Source: Hymenobacter psychrophilus (GTDB lineage Bacteria; Bacteroidota; Bacteroidia; Cytophagales; Hymenobacteraceae). Taken from it: a DNA stretch of 64,000 bases. The translations under genes and the position numbers were made by a program. Shown piece by piece: positions 25,293 through 32,711 of this stretch. The notes under the pieces are model-generated. The model ran no database searches and had not been told where the DNA came from. It saw only the letters and a program-made list of their open reading frames with translations. The stretch's first letter is position 1. Each line of letters opens with the position of its first letter. The stretch is from NCBI RefSeq assembly GCF_900107135.1, contig NZ_FNOV01000005.1:202856-266855 (forward strand), written 5' to 3'.

Positions 25293-26726
25293 ATGTCCTC
25301 CCGTTCCCTGCTCCTGCCGCTGCTTTTGCTGACTACCGGCCTGCCCGCGCTGGCCCAGCAGCCGGTGCTGCCTTCGCGCCGCGAAACCACCGAGAAGCCC
25401 CAGAGCAAGCCTCAGACCGAAAAGCCTGAAACCGTGGCCCCGGCCCCGCCCCTCACGCTGGCCGAGGCCATCCGGCTGGGGGTGGAGGGCAATTACACTA
25501 TCCTGGTTTCGCGACAGGATGTGCGGGTAGCTGAAAACAACGTGACCCGCGGCAACGCAGGGCAGCTGCCGGTGGTCAACGGCAACCTCGTGCGCAATTT
25601 CAACCGCAACAATGTGCGCCAGGAGTCCGGGGCCCGGCCCGAGCCCAGCATCGCCAACGGAGCCAAATCAAATCAGCTGCAAGCTAACGTGGCCGCTACC
25701 TGGACCATTTTCGACGGTCTGGGCATGTTCGTCGCCTACGACCGGCTGCAGGTTATCGAGCAAAGCCAGCAGCAGCTGACGCGCGCGACGGTGGAGGAAA
25801 CCGTGGCCGCCGTGATGGACGCTTATTTCGTGGTGGTTCGCGAGTCGGGCAAGATAAACTCACTCGAAGAGGCCCTCAAAATCGGGCAGGCCCGCATCGA
25901 CCTGACCCAGGCGCGGGTGGACGTGGGCGTGAGTGCCAAGGTGGAAGTGCTGACGGCCCGCGTAGACTACAACGCCGACCGCTCGGCCCTGATTCAGCAG
26001 CAGGAAGCGCTGAAAACGGCTAAAATCAACCTTAATGAACTCATCGGCCGGGCGCCCGGCCTCGATTTCCTGCCTCAAGACTCGATTGTAGTGGCCCGTG
26101 ACTTGGCCCGCGACGAGGTGCTGGCCGCTCTGCGCCAGCGCAATCCGCGCCTCCAGCAAGCCCGCTTCAACACCGAAATAGCCACCCTCGACCGTAAGCT
26201 GGTGCGAGCCTCGCGCTACCCCCGCGTGGGCCTGACGAGTGGTTACGGCTTTAACCGCAACATCAACAACGCGTCCTTTTTCGGCGACCAGCTCGTGACC
26301 ACCACCGGTCGCACCTACGGCCTCAACTACGGCGTAGTAGCCTCGGTGCCGATTTTCGACGGTTTCAACCGCAACCGCCTGGAGCAGAACGCGCGCATTG
26401 TGGAGGAGCAAACGCGCCTGCAGCTCGACCAGACCCAGCTGCAGCTTGATGCTGATGCCGAACAGGCATTTGCCCAGTACCAGAACCGGCTGGCGCTGCT
26501 CGAACTGGAGGAATCCAATATTCTGCTGGCCCGCGAAAACGTGGCTATTGCCCTGGAGCGCTACCGCCTGGGGCTGCTCACGCCGCTGGTGCTGCGCGAG
26601 GCCCAGCGCACCCAGCTACAGGCCGAAACCCGCCTGCTCGATATCCGCTACCAAGCCAAGCAGGCCGAAATTATCCTCCGCCGTCTCAGTAGCGGGTTGG
26701 TACAGAGCGGCGAAGCTCAACCTTAG
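25293..26726 (+). CDS. TolC family outer-membrane efflux protein
   Basis: A 477-residue outer-membrane channel with a signal peptide (MSSRSLLLPLLLLTTGLPAL, cleavage near AQQ) and two repeated OEP domains. The first contains LTLAEAIRLGVEGNYTILVSR; the second contains RQRNPRLQQARFNTEIATLD and ends with RYRLGLLTPLVLREAQRT, a typical TolC segment. Long coiled-coil helices rich in Ala, Gln and Glu form the periplasmic tunnel. It lies 53 bases after the RND pump and completes the tripartite system. The frame is open upstream through the pump gene, but the signal peptide fixes the start at 25293. Confidence 0.94.
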   Translation: MSSRSLLLPLLLLTTGLPALAQQPVLPSRRETTEKPQSKPQTEKPETVAPAPPLTLAEAIRLGVEGNYTILVSRQDVRVAENNVTRGNAGQLPVVNGNLVRNFNRNNVRQESGARPEPSIANGAKSNQLQANVAATWTIFDGLGMFVAYDRLQVIEQSQQQLTRATVEETVAAVMDAYFVVVRESGKINSLEEALKIGQARIDLTQARVDVGVSAKVEVLTARVDYNADRSALIQQQEALKTAKINLNELIGRAPGLDFLPQDSIVVARDLARDEVLAALRQRNPRLQQARFNTEIATLDRKLVRASRYPRVGLTSGYGFNRNINNASFFGDQLVTTTGRTYGLNYGVVASVPIFDGFNRNRLEQNARIVEEQTRLQLDQTQLQLDADAEQAFAQYQNRLALLELEESNILLARENVAIALERYRLGLLTPLVLREAQRTQLQAETRLLDIRYQAKQAEIILRRLSSGLVQSGEAQP

Positions 26727-26745
26727 AATATTCCCGGGATAAGTA

Positions 26746-26753
26746 TAGTTTTG
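26746..26753 (+). promoter_or_regulatory. Putative -7 box (TAGTTTTG)
   Basis: TAGTTTTG fits TAnnTTTG exactly and ends six bases before the ATG of the STAS-like gene at 26759. Transcripts from it would have almost no leader. No clear -33 element is seen. Confidence 0.3.
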
Positions 26754-26758
26754 CAGTT

Positions 26759-27181
26759 ATGCTTTCTGCCCCTCCTCTCATTTCCGACTATCTGAGCTTG
26801 TCCTACCGCCCCGATTTGGCCACTCTGGTGGTGCGGTGGCTGCGGGCCGTATCATTTGCTGAAATTCAGGAGGGATTCCGGACCGCCCGCGAAATGAGCT
26901 ACAGCCGCGGGGCCGCCCGCTGGCTGGTAGATGTGCGCCGCCGTACCGAGCTGGATGCCGCTTCCTCAGGCTGGGTGGCCACTACCCTGCTGCCCGCTGT
27001 GGCAGCCGAAACTGCTCCGGCTACGCTACACGTCGCCTATCTGCTTTCACCCGCCCGCGCCGATGTACTGGAGCACGACCGCGGCATGCAGGCTGCCACG
27101 GCCACGGCTCAGGCGCATTCGGCCTACGCGCTACGTCTGTTTCTGGACGAGGGGGCGGCAGTTGAGTGGTTGACGAACTAA
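26759..27181 (+). CDS. Hypothetical protein, STAS/SpoIIAA-like
   Basis: A 140-residue soluble protein with alternating strands and helices: YLSLSYRPDLATLVVRWLRAV, FAEIQEGFRTAREMSYSRGA, RWLVDVRRRTELD and TLHVAYLLSPARADVLE. The layout and the central R-W-L-V-D-V strand parallel the protein at 3784-4245, so the two are probably paralogues. I do not know a function. Its stop overlaps the stop of the convergent phospholipase C-like gene by 4 bases, the same arrangement as at 4242-4245. Confidence 0.65.
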   Translation: MLSAPPLISDYLSLSYRPDLATLVVRWLRAVSFAEIQEGFRTAREMSYSRGAARWLVDVRRRTELDAASSGWVATTLLPAVAAETAPATLHVAYLLSPARADVLEHDRGMQAATATAQAHSAYALRLFLDEGAAVEWLTN

Positions 27182-28506
27182 GGCTTGGCAACATCGACCG
27201 GTGCGGCGGCCCGCAGGGCTTCCAGGGCCTCCAGCAACTGCGCGTGCTCCTTGGCCTCTTCCCGCTCCCCTTTTTTCTCGCTCATATCCTGGTCGTTGTC
27301 GTCGCCGGCTCCAACGGCTACTTTCTCGGGATGCTCGAAAAAAGTCAGCAGGTTTTTTTTCTGCTCGGCGGTCAGGTACTCAAACTTCTTGTTTTCCAGC
27401 TTGCGCAGCCACTCGCCGTAGGTTTTATCGGTCAGGTCATACTCGCCCGGTTGGGTGAGCTTGCCGGTATCGAAGTCGCGGTTGGGCAGCGGCGGAATAG
27501 CGGCTACGGTATCGCGCGGCTGCTGCCGGAGTAGAGCGCAGTAGTTTTTTAGCGCCTGCCGGAAGCTGGCCTTAAACAGCTGCTCGCCCTTGGGCGTGGG
27601 CACCTTGAAAGCGAAAGGCTTGAGTGGGCCGATTTTGGGCAGCACCCGGATAAAGTACGAAAGCACCCGGGCCCCGAAGCCGGGGTGTTCGTAGGTGTGG
27701 CCATAGCGCTCTTCGTATTCGTGGCGGCTATCCTTGTACACGTATTCGCGCCGCCGGGCCTGGGGGCTCAGCTTGCGGATATCCTTCTTCTGAGTCTGCC
27801 AGGCGGCCCGGCTGGCAATCGGAATCAGGTTGCGCACCGCGAACCGGAACGAGCCGATAGCTAGGTCGACGTTGAAAATCACCTGCCCCAGCTCCAGGCC
27901 GTAGGTTTTCAGAAAGGCCCGCTCCAGCACCGGTTTGCTCACCTGAAAACCGATGTAGCGCTGATAATCCGAGCTGCGGTAGCGGCCCGAGGCCACCTGC
28001 ACCACATCAAAAGCAAACTCGAGCTGCGTGTGCTGACCGGGGGCCTGCTCGTAGGTAATCGACTTGCCAAACTTAGCCTTCAGCTCGGGGTAAACCTCGG
28101 CCATGGCCCGGTTGGTGCCTTCGGGGTGGCCGTCGAGGTCGGTTGTGTAATGCGACAGTGCCCCGAGGGCGAAGGCATACTCGTTGCGGTTGCGGGCCTC
28201 GCCCAGCAGGTTACGCACGAAGTCTCCGCTGCGCACGTAGTGGGTCAGGTTGGTAAAGAGCTCCGAACCCATGGGGTAGTAGCCCATATCCTGCAGAATG
28301 GAGCCCCCGTAGGCGTAGCTTTTGGCCTCCAGCAGCTCGTCGTCGGTGGCGCCGGGGTAGCGCTGCTGCAACAGTGGCAGCAGGCAGGGCACCCAGCTCG
28401 AATCGACGTGGGCCTGGTGGGTGAGCACGGAGTAGGCGGCGGCCGGGCGCGAGGCCAGCAGCAGCCCGGCTAGCAGCAGAACTGCGCAGAAGTACCTTTT
28501 CAGCAT
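27178..28506 (-). CDS. Secreted zinc-dependent phospholipase C-like protein
   Basis: A 442-residue protein with a signal peptide (MLKRYFCAVLLLAGLLLASR, cleavage near PAAA). The first mature residues are YSVLTHQAHVDSSW. The zinc-dependent phospholipase C fold is suggested by THQAHVD, by FALGALSHYTTDLDGHPEG with an H-x3-D plus HP pair, and by GYYPMGSELFTNLTHYVRSGDF. The C-terminal 60 residues are charged with a DDNDQDMSEKKGERE stretch. The ATG at 28506 is used instead of the TTG at 28512. Family members cleave phospholipids outside the cytosol; activity here is not proven by the sequence. Confidence 0.8.
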   Translation of the reverse strand: MLKRYFCAVLLLAGLLLASRPAAAYSVLTHQAHVDSSWVPCLLPLLQQRYPGATDDELLEAKSYAYGGSILQDMGYYPMGSELFTNLTHYVRSGDFVRNLLGEARNRNEYAFALGALSHYTTDLDGHPEGTNRAMAEVYPELKAKFGKSITYEQAPGQHTQLEFAFDVVQVASGRYRSSDYQRYIGFQVSKPVLERAFLKTYGLELGQVIFNVDLAIGSFRFAVRNLIPIASRAAWQTQKKDIRKLSPQARRREYVYKDSRHEYEERYGHTYEHPGFGARVLSYFIRVLPKIGPLKPFAFKVPTPKGEQLFKASFRQALKNYCALLRQQPRDTVAAIPPLPNRDFDTGKLTQPGEYDLTDKTYGEWLRKLENKKFEYLTAEQKKNLLTFFEHPEKVAVGAGDDNDQDMSEKKGEREEAKEHAQLLEALEALRAAAPVDVAKP

Positions 28507-28668
28507 AAGCAATAAGCGAGTCTGGTCCGGGCAGTATGCTCAACCGTAGGCTGCCTGCCTTACGCGCACAGCTTGCCCCTAGTTGCCGGCGTCACCTTCG
28601 GTCACTCAGATTGATTCCAAATTTCACTCAAATAAGCGCTGCAACAAATAAGCCGGCACCCGGCCCGC

Positions 28669-28676
28669 TACCTTTG
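28669..28676 (+). promoter_or_regulatory. Putative -7 box (TACCTTTG) before a decayed gene
   Basis: TACCTTTG matches the Bacteroidota TAnnTTTG consensus exactly. It lies just before the remnant at 28679-28979, suggesting that the remnant was once expressed. Confidence 0.3.
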
Positions 28677-28678
28677 CT

Positions 28679-28979
28679 GTGCTGAAAATGGTGGTGACTC
28701 GGCTATTGGGAAGTATGCTGCTACTTGGCGCTCTGCTGCCCCAGCATAATCTTTCGGAGCGGACCGAACTGGCCCAACACTACTGCTACCACCGGGCATT
28801 GGCCGGCGTCAACCTGTCGGTAAGCTCGTTTTGGCCCTGCACTACGGTAGTCGGGGTGCCGGCCCCCACCGCAACCCGAAAAAGGCGACGTAGCCGTAGC
28901 CCTGCTCAACACCGGCGCCAACACCACCCAGCTTGTGCACCACGGCGCATACTTTCTCGATGTCAAGCTAACCAAGTGA
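28679..28979 (+). pseudogene. Decayed small-protein gene remnant
   Basis: Reading from 28679 gives a hydrophobic N-terminus (LLGSMLLLGALLPQHNLSE, then LAQHYCYHRALAGVNLS). This resembles the start of a small Bacteroidota family I associate with metal-resistance loci ('LLLGvLLPQ.NL.....lv.HY..H'). At about 28830 the expected continuation (LALHYGSRGAG) is in the neighbouring frame. A third frame gives a coding-like tail, EKGDVAVALLNTGANTTQLV, ending in a TGA at 28977-28979. Two frameshifts in 300 bases point to a pseudogene, possibly a mosaic of two fragments. The family link is from memory and tentative. The surrounding 28513-28668 and 28980-29041 hold nothing else I can identify. Confidence 0.4.
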
Positions 28980-29041
28980 TAGGAGGGGCAATAAGGTGTA
29001 AAGCAAGAACATCCTCCAGAGTGAAGAAGGATGTTCTGGGT

Positions 29042-29917
29042 CTACGCTCCCTTCTGCTGGCGCAGTTCCTGCAGTTCGCGCTCCAGGTCGAGGGTGCGGA
29101 ACATTATTTTAGCCTCGAGGTCGGAATAGGCGCGTTCCAGCTGCTCCTGTAGCTCTTTCTGGTCAGTAATGTCGGTATTGGTGCCGCACCAGCGCACAAT
29201 GTTGCCGGCTTCGTCGCGGATGGGCAGCGCCCGGCTCAGAAACCAGCGGTATTCGCCATCATGGCGGCGGAGCGGAAATGTATCCTCCCACGAATCGTGG
29301 CCCTCAGCTACGGCCTGGCGGAAGCCGGTCGTTACCCGCTCAACATGTTCGGGGTGGTGAACCTTCTGCCAGTCCCAGCCCTGCACCTGCACCAGCTGCG
29401 TGCCGGTAAAGTCGAACCAGCGCTGGTTGTACCAGAAAATGGCGCCGTCGGCATCCGCCATCCAGGCCAGTTGCGGAATGGTGTTGGCCAGCGTCGTGAA
29501 ATCCTGCTCGCGCTTGCGCAGGGCCAGCTCCTGCATTTTCTGGTCATGGATGTCGGTGCAGGTACCGAACCACTTGGTAATGTTGCCGGCCTCGTCGCGC
29601 ACGGGCAAGGCCTGGCCCAAAAACCAACGGTAGTCGCCCTCTTTGCTCTTGAACCGATACTCAATCTCGTAGAACTCGCCGGTTTCGAGCGAGTGGCCCC
29701 AGCGCTGCCGGGCCCGTTGCTGGTCGTCGGGGTCGAGCAGGTTGTTCCACATATTGTCGCCCACGCTGTCGGCCAGCGTGTAGCCCGTATAATCGGTCCA
29801 GCGTTGGTTGAAGTAGGTATGGTAGCCGCGGGCGTCGGTTGTCCACACAAGCTGCGGGATAAGTTCGGCCAGAAAGCTGAAGTCGGCGGGCGTAGGGCGA
29901 AGAGTGGCGGGAGCCAT
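29042..29917 (-). CDS. Tandem PAS-domain protein without output domain
   Basis: A 291-residue soluble protein with two PAS/PAC repeats. PAS1 (about residues 12-130) contains LIPQLVWTTDARGYHTYFNQ, TGYTLADSVG and the PAC end RWFLGQALPVRDEAGNITKW. PAS2 (140-255) contains TIPQLAWMADADGAIFWYNQ and RWFLSRALPIRDEAGNIVRW. It ends in a coiled coil (QKELQEQLERAYSDLEAKI) where a histidine kinase would begin, but the gene stops there with no HisKA or HATPase domain. It may dock to a separate kinase or act as a free sensor. No kinase gene is next to it, and I see no kinase remnant in the downstream 60 bases. Confidence 0.85.
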   Translation of the reverse strand: MAPATLRPTPADFSFLAELIPQLVWTTDARGYHTYFNQRWTDYTGYTLADSVGDNMWNNLLDPDDQQRARQRWGHSLETGEFYEIEYRFKSKEGDYRWFLGQALPVRDEAGNITKWFGTCTDIHDQKMQELALRKREQDFTTLANTIPQLAWMADADGAIFWYNQRWFDFTGTQLVQVQGWDWQKVHHPEHVERVTTGFRQAVAEGHDSWEDTFPLRRHDGEYRWFLSRALPIRDEAGNIVRWCGTNTDITDQKELQEQLERAYSDLEAKIMFRTLDLERELQELRQQKGA

Positions 29918-29947
29918 GGGCAAGCGGGCAAAAAGCAGATGAAAAAC

Positions 29948-30307
29948 CTAGGGCTGTGTGAGCTGCATTTCCATACCTGACTGGAAATACAGATTCAACT
30001 GGCTCTCCGTGCCAGTACGGGAACGGCGCAGCCGCGTTACCAGGGCCCGGGTCTGCTCCTGGCCTAGTTCCAGCGCCAGATACGGACGGTTGAGCAGCGT
30101 ATCGCGCTGCACCAGCCAGTTTCCCTGGTCGTGCTGGCCCGCGCCCTCCACCCGCACCCGGCCCGGCTCCAGCGCCAGCTGCTCAGCGCAGGCTAGTAAG
30201 CTGGCAGGGTCGGTTTGGTTGAGTACCCGGCTGGCCACCCGCCACACGCCCGTCAGGAACTCGTCGGGCAGCTGTTGCAGGTTCACATCAAACAGGACTT
30301 CGGACAT
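29948..30307 (-). CDS. Hypothetical protein (119 aa)
   Basis: A 119-residue soluble acidic protein with mixed strand and helix: VLFDVNLQQLPDEFLTGVWR at the start, GQHDQGNWLVQRDTL in the middle and LNLYFQSGMEMQL at the end. I do not recognise it. It lies 30 bases upstream of the PAS-PAS gene on the same strand, so the two may be co-transcribed. Confidence 0.55.
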   Translation of the reverse strand: MSEVLFDVNLQQLPDEFLTGVWRVASRVLNQTDPASLLACAEQLALEPGRVRVEGAGQHDQGNWLVQRDTLLNRPYLALELGQEQTRALVTRLRRSRTGTESQLNLYFQSGMEMQLTQP

Positions 30308-30435
30308 AGAGGCGAAAAAAGTACAGCCAGCGGCTTAGCAAATAAGAGGCCGTTTTGGCCTGAAAAAGCCATTTAACACAAATATAACTCCGATCAATCC
30401 CCCAATCAACCTGATCAGCAAGCTAATCTGAAAAC

Positions 30436-30471
30436 AAAAAAAAAGCTCTCCGGCGCCGGCCGGAGAGCTTT
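30436..30471 (-). terminator. Intrinsic terminator of the tRNA-Ser transcripts
   Basis: Stem AAAGCTCTCCGG / CCGGAGAGCTTT with a short loop. Read on the minus strand it is followed by ten U residues, an ideal terminator just downstream of the two tRNA-Ser genes. Confidence 0.75.
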
Positions 30472-30514
30472 AGAAAAATCTGTCGCCAACCGGGTGGACC
30501 GGAGGCACTGTTTG

Positions 30515-30599
30515 CAGAGGAGGAGGGATTCGAACCCCCGGAGGTGTAACCCTCAACGGTTTTCAAGACCGTCGCAATCGACCACTCTGCCACTCCTCT
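30515..30599 (-). tRNA. tRNA-Ser (anticodon UGA)
   Basis: An 85-base cloverleaf with a long variable arm, as expected for serine. The acceptor stem AGAGGAG pairs with CTCCTCT, the D-arm begins GGCAGAGTGGTCGA, the anticodon loop is CTTGAAA with TGA at 30563-30565, and the T-arm contains GGTTCGAATCC. It reads UCA and, by wobble, UCG codons. The CCA end is not encoded. It is followed on the same strand by the terminator at 30436-30471. Confidence 0.93.
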
Positions 30600-30617
30600 A
30601 GGGTCACTTAAAAACTA

Positions 30618-30690
30618 AAAGTGAAAAATTAAAAATCCTGCTTAAGGCCAATAGACTAAGCTCGTCAGGCAGATTTTCAATTTTTCACTT
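30618..30690. repeat. Inverted repeat between the two tRNA-Ser genes
   Basis: An AT-rich pair of arms, AGTGAAAAATTAAAAATC and GATTTTCAATTTTTCACT, facing each other around about 37 bases. It may be a remnant of a small palindromic element or a processing hairpin between the tRNAs. Confidence 0.5.
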
Positions 30691-30711
30691 TCAATTTCTC
30701 ACTCAAAAAAG

Positions 30712-30798
30712 CAGAGAAGGGGGGATTCGAACCCCCGATACCGTTGCCGGTATAACGGTTTTCGAAACCGTCGCATTCGACCACTCTGCCACCTCTCT
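30712..30798 (-). tRNA. tRNA-Ser (anticodon CGA)
   Basis: An 87-base serine tRNA. The acceptor AGAGAGG pairs with CTTCTCT (one G-U), the D-arm is GGCAGAGTGGTCGA, the anticodon loop TTTCGAAAA has CGA at 30762-30764, the variable arm is long (ACCGGCAACGGT) and the T-arm has GGTTCGAATCC. It reads UCG, a useful codon in a GC-rich genome. It lies 112 bases upstream of the second tRNA-Ser on the same strand, so both may be cut from one transcript. Confidence 0.93.
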
Positions 30799-30906
30799 AG
30801 TAAGACCCCAACTGAGTGCTTTGGGATGGCAAAAGTAGAAACGATTGGGAAATGAACAAGGCGCAGAGCGAAATTTTTCTTTCGGCAGGCGCTACCCAAC
30901 TCACAA

Positions 30907-31968
30907 TCAGGGGTTAATTATTTTGACAACCGGCCGGCGGCGGCGGGTAAAAAAGCCCGGCCGGCCAAAGCCGCCCGTTACAGCGTCGATGCTCACGTTT
31001 ACCTCAAAGCCCAGAATCAGGGTCATGCACACGAAATCGAGCCACACCATGAAGCCCACGAGCGTGCCCACCGAACCATAAAAGTGGTTGTAGCTGTCGA
31101 AGATTTTGACGTAGAGGATGAACAGGAACGACACCAGGAAAATAAGCAGCGTGGCCACAATAGCCCCCACCGACACGAACGGCCATTTGTCGTGTACCGG
31201 GGGCACGTAGTAGTAGATGAGGCTGGTGGTGAGCAGGAATAGGAATACCACCGAGCCGTAGCGCAGCACGCTCGTCATCTGGTCGTTGAGGGCCTCCGGC
31301 ACAATTTCTCTGTACACCAGTGTGTCAATGATATAGGTACCAAAGAAGATACCTGTAACCGCCACCAGCAATACCGCCGCCAGCACCACGGTGAGCAACG
31401 TGGCAATTACGCGCTTACGAATATAGGTGCGCTTCTTGAAGCTGGGGTACTTCTTCTCGAAGGCATCAAGCAGGGCCATGAGGCCGTTGGAGCTGAGCAC
31501 GAGGGCCGTGGCAAAACCGAACGAGAGCAATCCGCCGTGCTGAATGGTCACAACGTCCTCGATAGTACCCGAAATAGCCCGGTACATCTCCTTCGGAATC
31601 AGGTCGGAGAGGAACTGCAGGATGTCCTCATCGAGGTGGGGTATCGGAATCCAGGGAATGAGCGTGAACAGGAAGATGATGGTGGGAAAGATGGCAATGG
31701 TGAAGTTGAAGGCCATGTAGCTGGCCCGCTTGGCAATGCCATCGAGCTTGATTTCCTTTAGCAGCTGCACCACCACATCATAAACCGAGGCACGGCCGCG
31801 GGCAAAGCGCAGCCGTTTCAGCCACACAATGAAGCGCCGGTACGAGCGGCGGCGGCGCACATCGGGCAAATGGTACCGGCGTACGGGAGACCTCACGTTT
31901 GGGGGGTTAGAAGGCAGGAAGCATATAGGCCAGCAAGTTACGGATTGATTGTAAAACCCGTTTGGCAC
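30907..31968 (-). CDS. YihY/BrkB family inner-membrane protein
   Basis: A 353-residue membrane protein with about six TM segments and the YihY/BrkB pattern: KLDGIAKRASYMAFNFTIAI, PTIIFLFTLIPWIPI, SFGFATALVLSSNGLMALLD, then YYYVPPVHDKWPFVSVGAIV and LYVKIFDSYNHFYGSVGTL. The function of the family is unresolved (it was once called RNase BN in error). The start is uncertain: no ATG precedes the first TM, and GTG codons at 31968 (6 bases after the stop of the upstream thioesterase gene) and 31896 are both possible. The spacing suggests co-transcription with that thioesterase. Confidence 0.85.
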   Translation of the reverse strand: MPNGFYNQSVTCWPICFLPSNPPNVRSPVRRYHLPDVRRRRSYRRFIVWLKRLRFARGRASVYDVVVQLLKEIKLDGIAKRASYMAFNFTIAIFPTIIFLFTLIPWIPIPHLDEDILQFLSDLIPKEMYRAISGTIEDVVTIQHGGLLSFGFATALVLSSNGLMALLDAFEKKYPSFKKRTYIRKRVIATLLTVVLAAVLLVAVTGIFFGTYIIDTLVYREIVPEALNDQMTSVLRYGSVVFLFLLTTSLIYYYVPPVHDKWPFVSVGAIVATLLIFLVSFLFILYVKIFDSYNHFYGSVGTLVGFMVWLDFVCMTLILGFEVNVSIDAVTGGFGRPGFFTRRRRPVVKIINP

Positions 31969-31973
31969 TCACC

Positions 31974-32459
31974 CTAGCTCAAAAACGCGGCCGGCGCGGG
32001 TGGGTCGGTGGGGGCTGCGGGGGGCGTAAGTGGCCCGGCAGTTTCGTCGTCGGAGAAGTACGGGGCCAGCTTGGCGGCAATGTCGGCCGGGATGGGCACG
32101 GGGCGGCCGCTGGCCATACTCACGAATACCATCAGCGTATGGCCTTCGGTAAGCAACACCTGCGCCTCGTTGTAGATTTCGTACTCGAACAGAATGCGGC
32201 TGCCTTCGGGCGGCTGGCGCAATAACAGGCGCACGGTGAGCAGGTCGTCGTAACGGGCGGGCCGGCGGAAGCGGGTGCGGATTTCGCCCACCGGCATGCC
32301 CACGCCATCGGCCTCCAGGTCTTTGTAGCTGATGCCCAATTGCCGGAACGCCTCGGTACGGCAGACCTCGAAATAGGCCGCGTAGTTGCCGTGGTACACG
32401 TAGCCCATCTGGTCGGTTTCGGCGTACCGCACGCGGATGTGGGTGTCGGAGGAGTACAT
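31974..32459 (-). CDS. Acyl-CoA thioesterase, 4HBT/YbgC hotdog fold
   Basis: A 161-residue hotdog-fold thioesterase. RVRYAETDQMGYVYHGNY holds the conserved catalytic Asp and the H-G-N-Y motif near residues 10-26. FRQLGISYKDLEADGVGMPV, TRFRRPARYDDLLTVR and TEGHTLMVFVS follow in the family order. It hydrolyses acyl-CoA thioesters in the cytosol; substrate length is unknown. The last 25 residues are a Pro/Ala-rich tail. The BrkB-like gene follows within 6 bases. Confidence 0.88.
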   Translation of the reverse strand: MYSSDTHIRVRYAETDQMGYVYHGNYAAYFEVCRTEAFRQLGISYKDLEADGVGMPVGEIRTRFRRPARYDDLLTVRLLLRQPPEGSRILFEYEIYNEAQVLLTEGHTLMVFVSMASGRPVPIPADIAAKLAPYFSDDETAGPLTPPAAPTDPPAPAAFLS

Positions 32460-32547
32460 GCTTAGTGCTTAGAGCTTAGTTGGTCGGGCTTCGTAAATAG
32501 GGCTGTAGGTAACGTTTCATCGAAGCTGTTTAGAAAGTCAAAAATTC

Positions 32548-32636
32548 TGTCATCCTGAGCGCAGCGAAGGACCTTACCATGGCGGCACAATGGCGGCTCA
32601 GTCGTGATAAGGTCCTTCGCTGCGCTCAGGATGACA
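32548..32636. repeat. Interspersed palindrome, GTCATCCTGAGCGCAGCGAAGG (copy 4, intact)
   Basis: The most perfect copy of the family: a 29-base left arm beginning TGTCATCCTGAGCGCAGCGA (32548-32576) and its exact reverse complement at 32608-32636, with about 31 bases between. It lies in the 250-base gap between the thioesterase and mltG genes, which otherwise shows nothing. Confidence 0.85.
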
Positions 32637-32711
32637 CACTCGTAAAAAGACAACTTTGTAAACAGCTTCATCATCACTAAGCACGAACAACTAAGCTCCA
32701 GGCACCAACAA

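Noticed and set aside
9169..28506. The two phospholipase C-like proteins as a recent tandem duplication
   Set aside because: They are 17 kb apart, on opposite strands, and share only short superfamily motifs.
28679..29152. The 157-codon plus-strand frame as an intact gene
   Set aside because: After about 50 residues it becomes Arg/Pro-rich with no plausible fold, and the coding-like sequence continues in other frames. It also runs into the PAS-PAS gene on the other strand.
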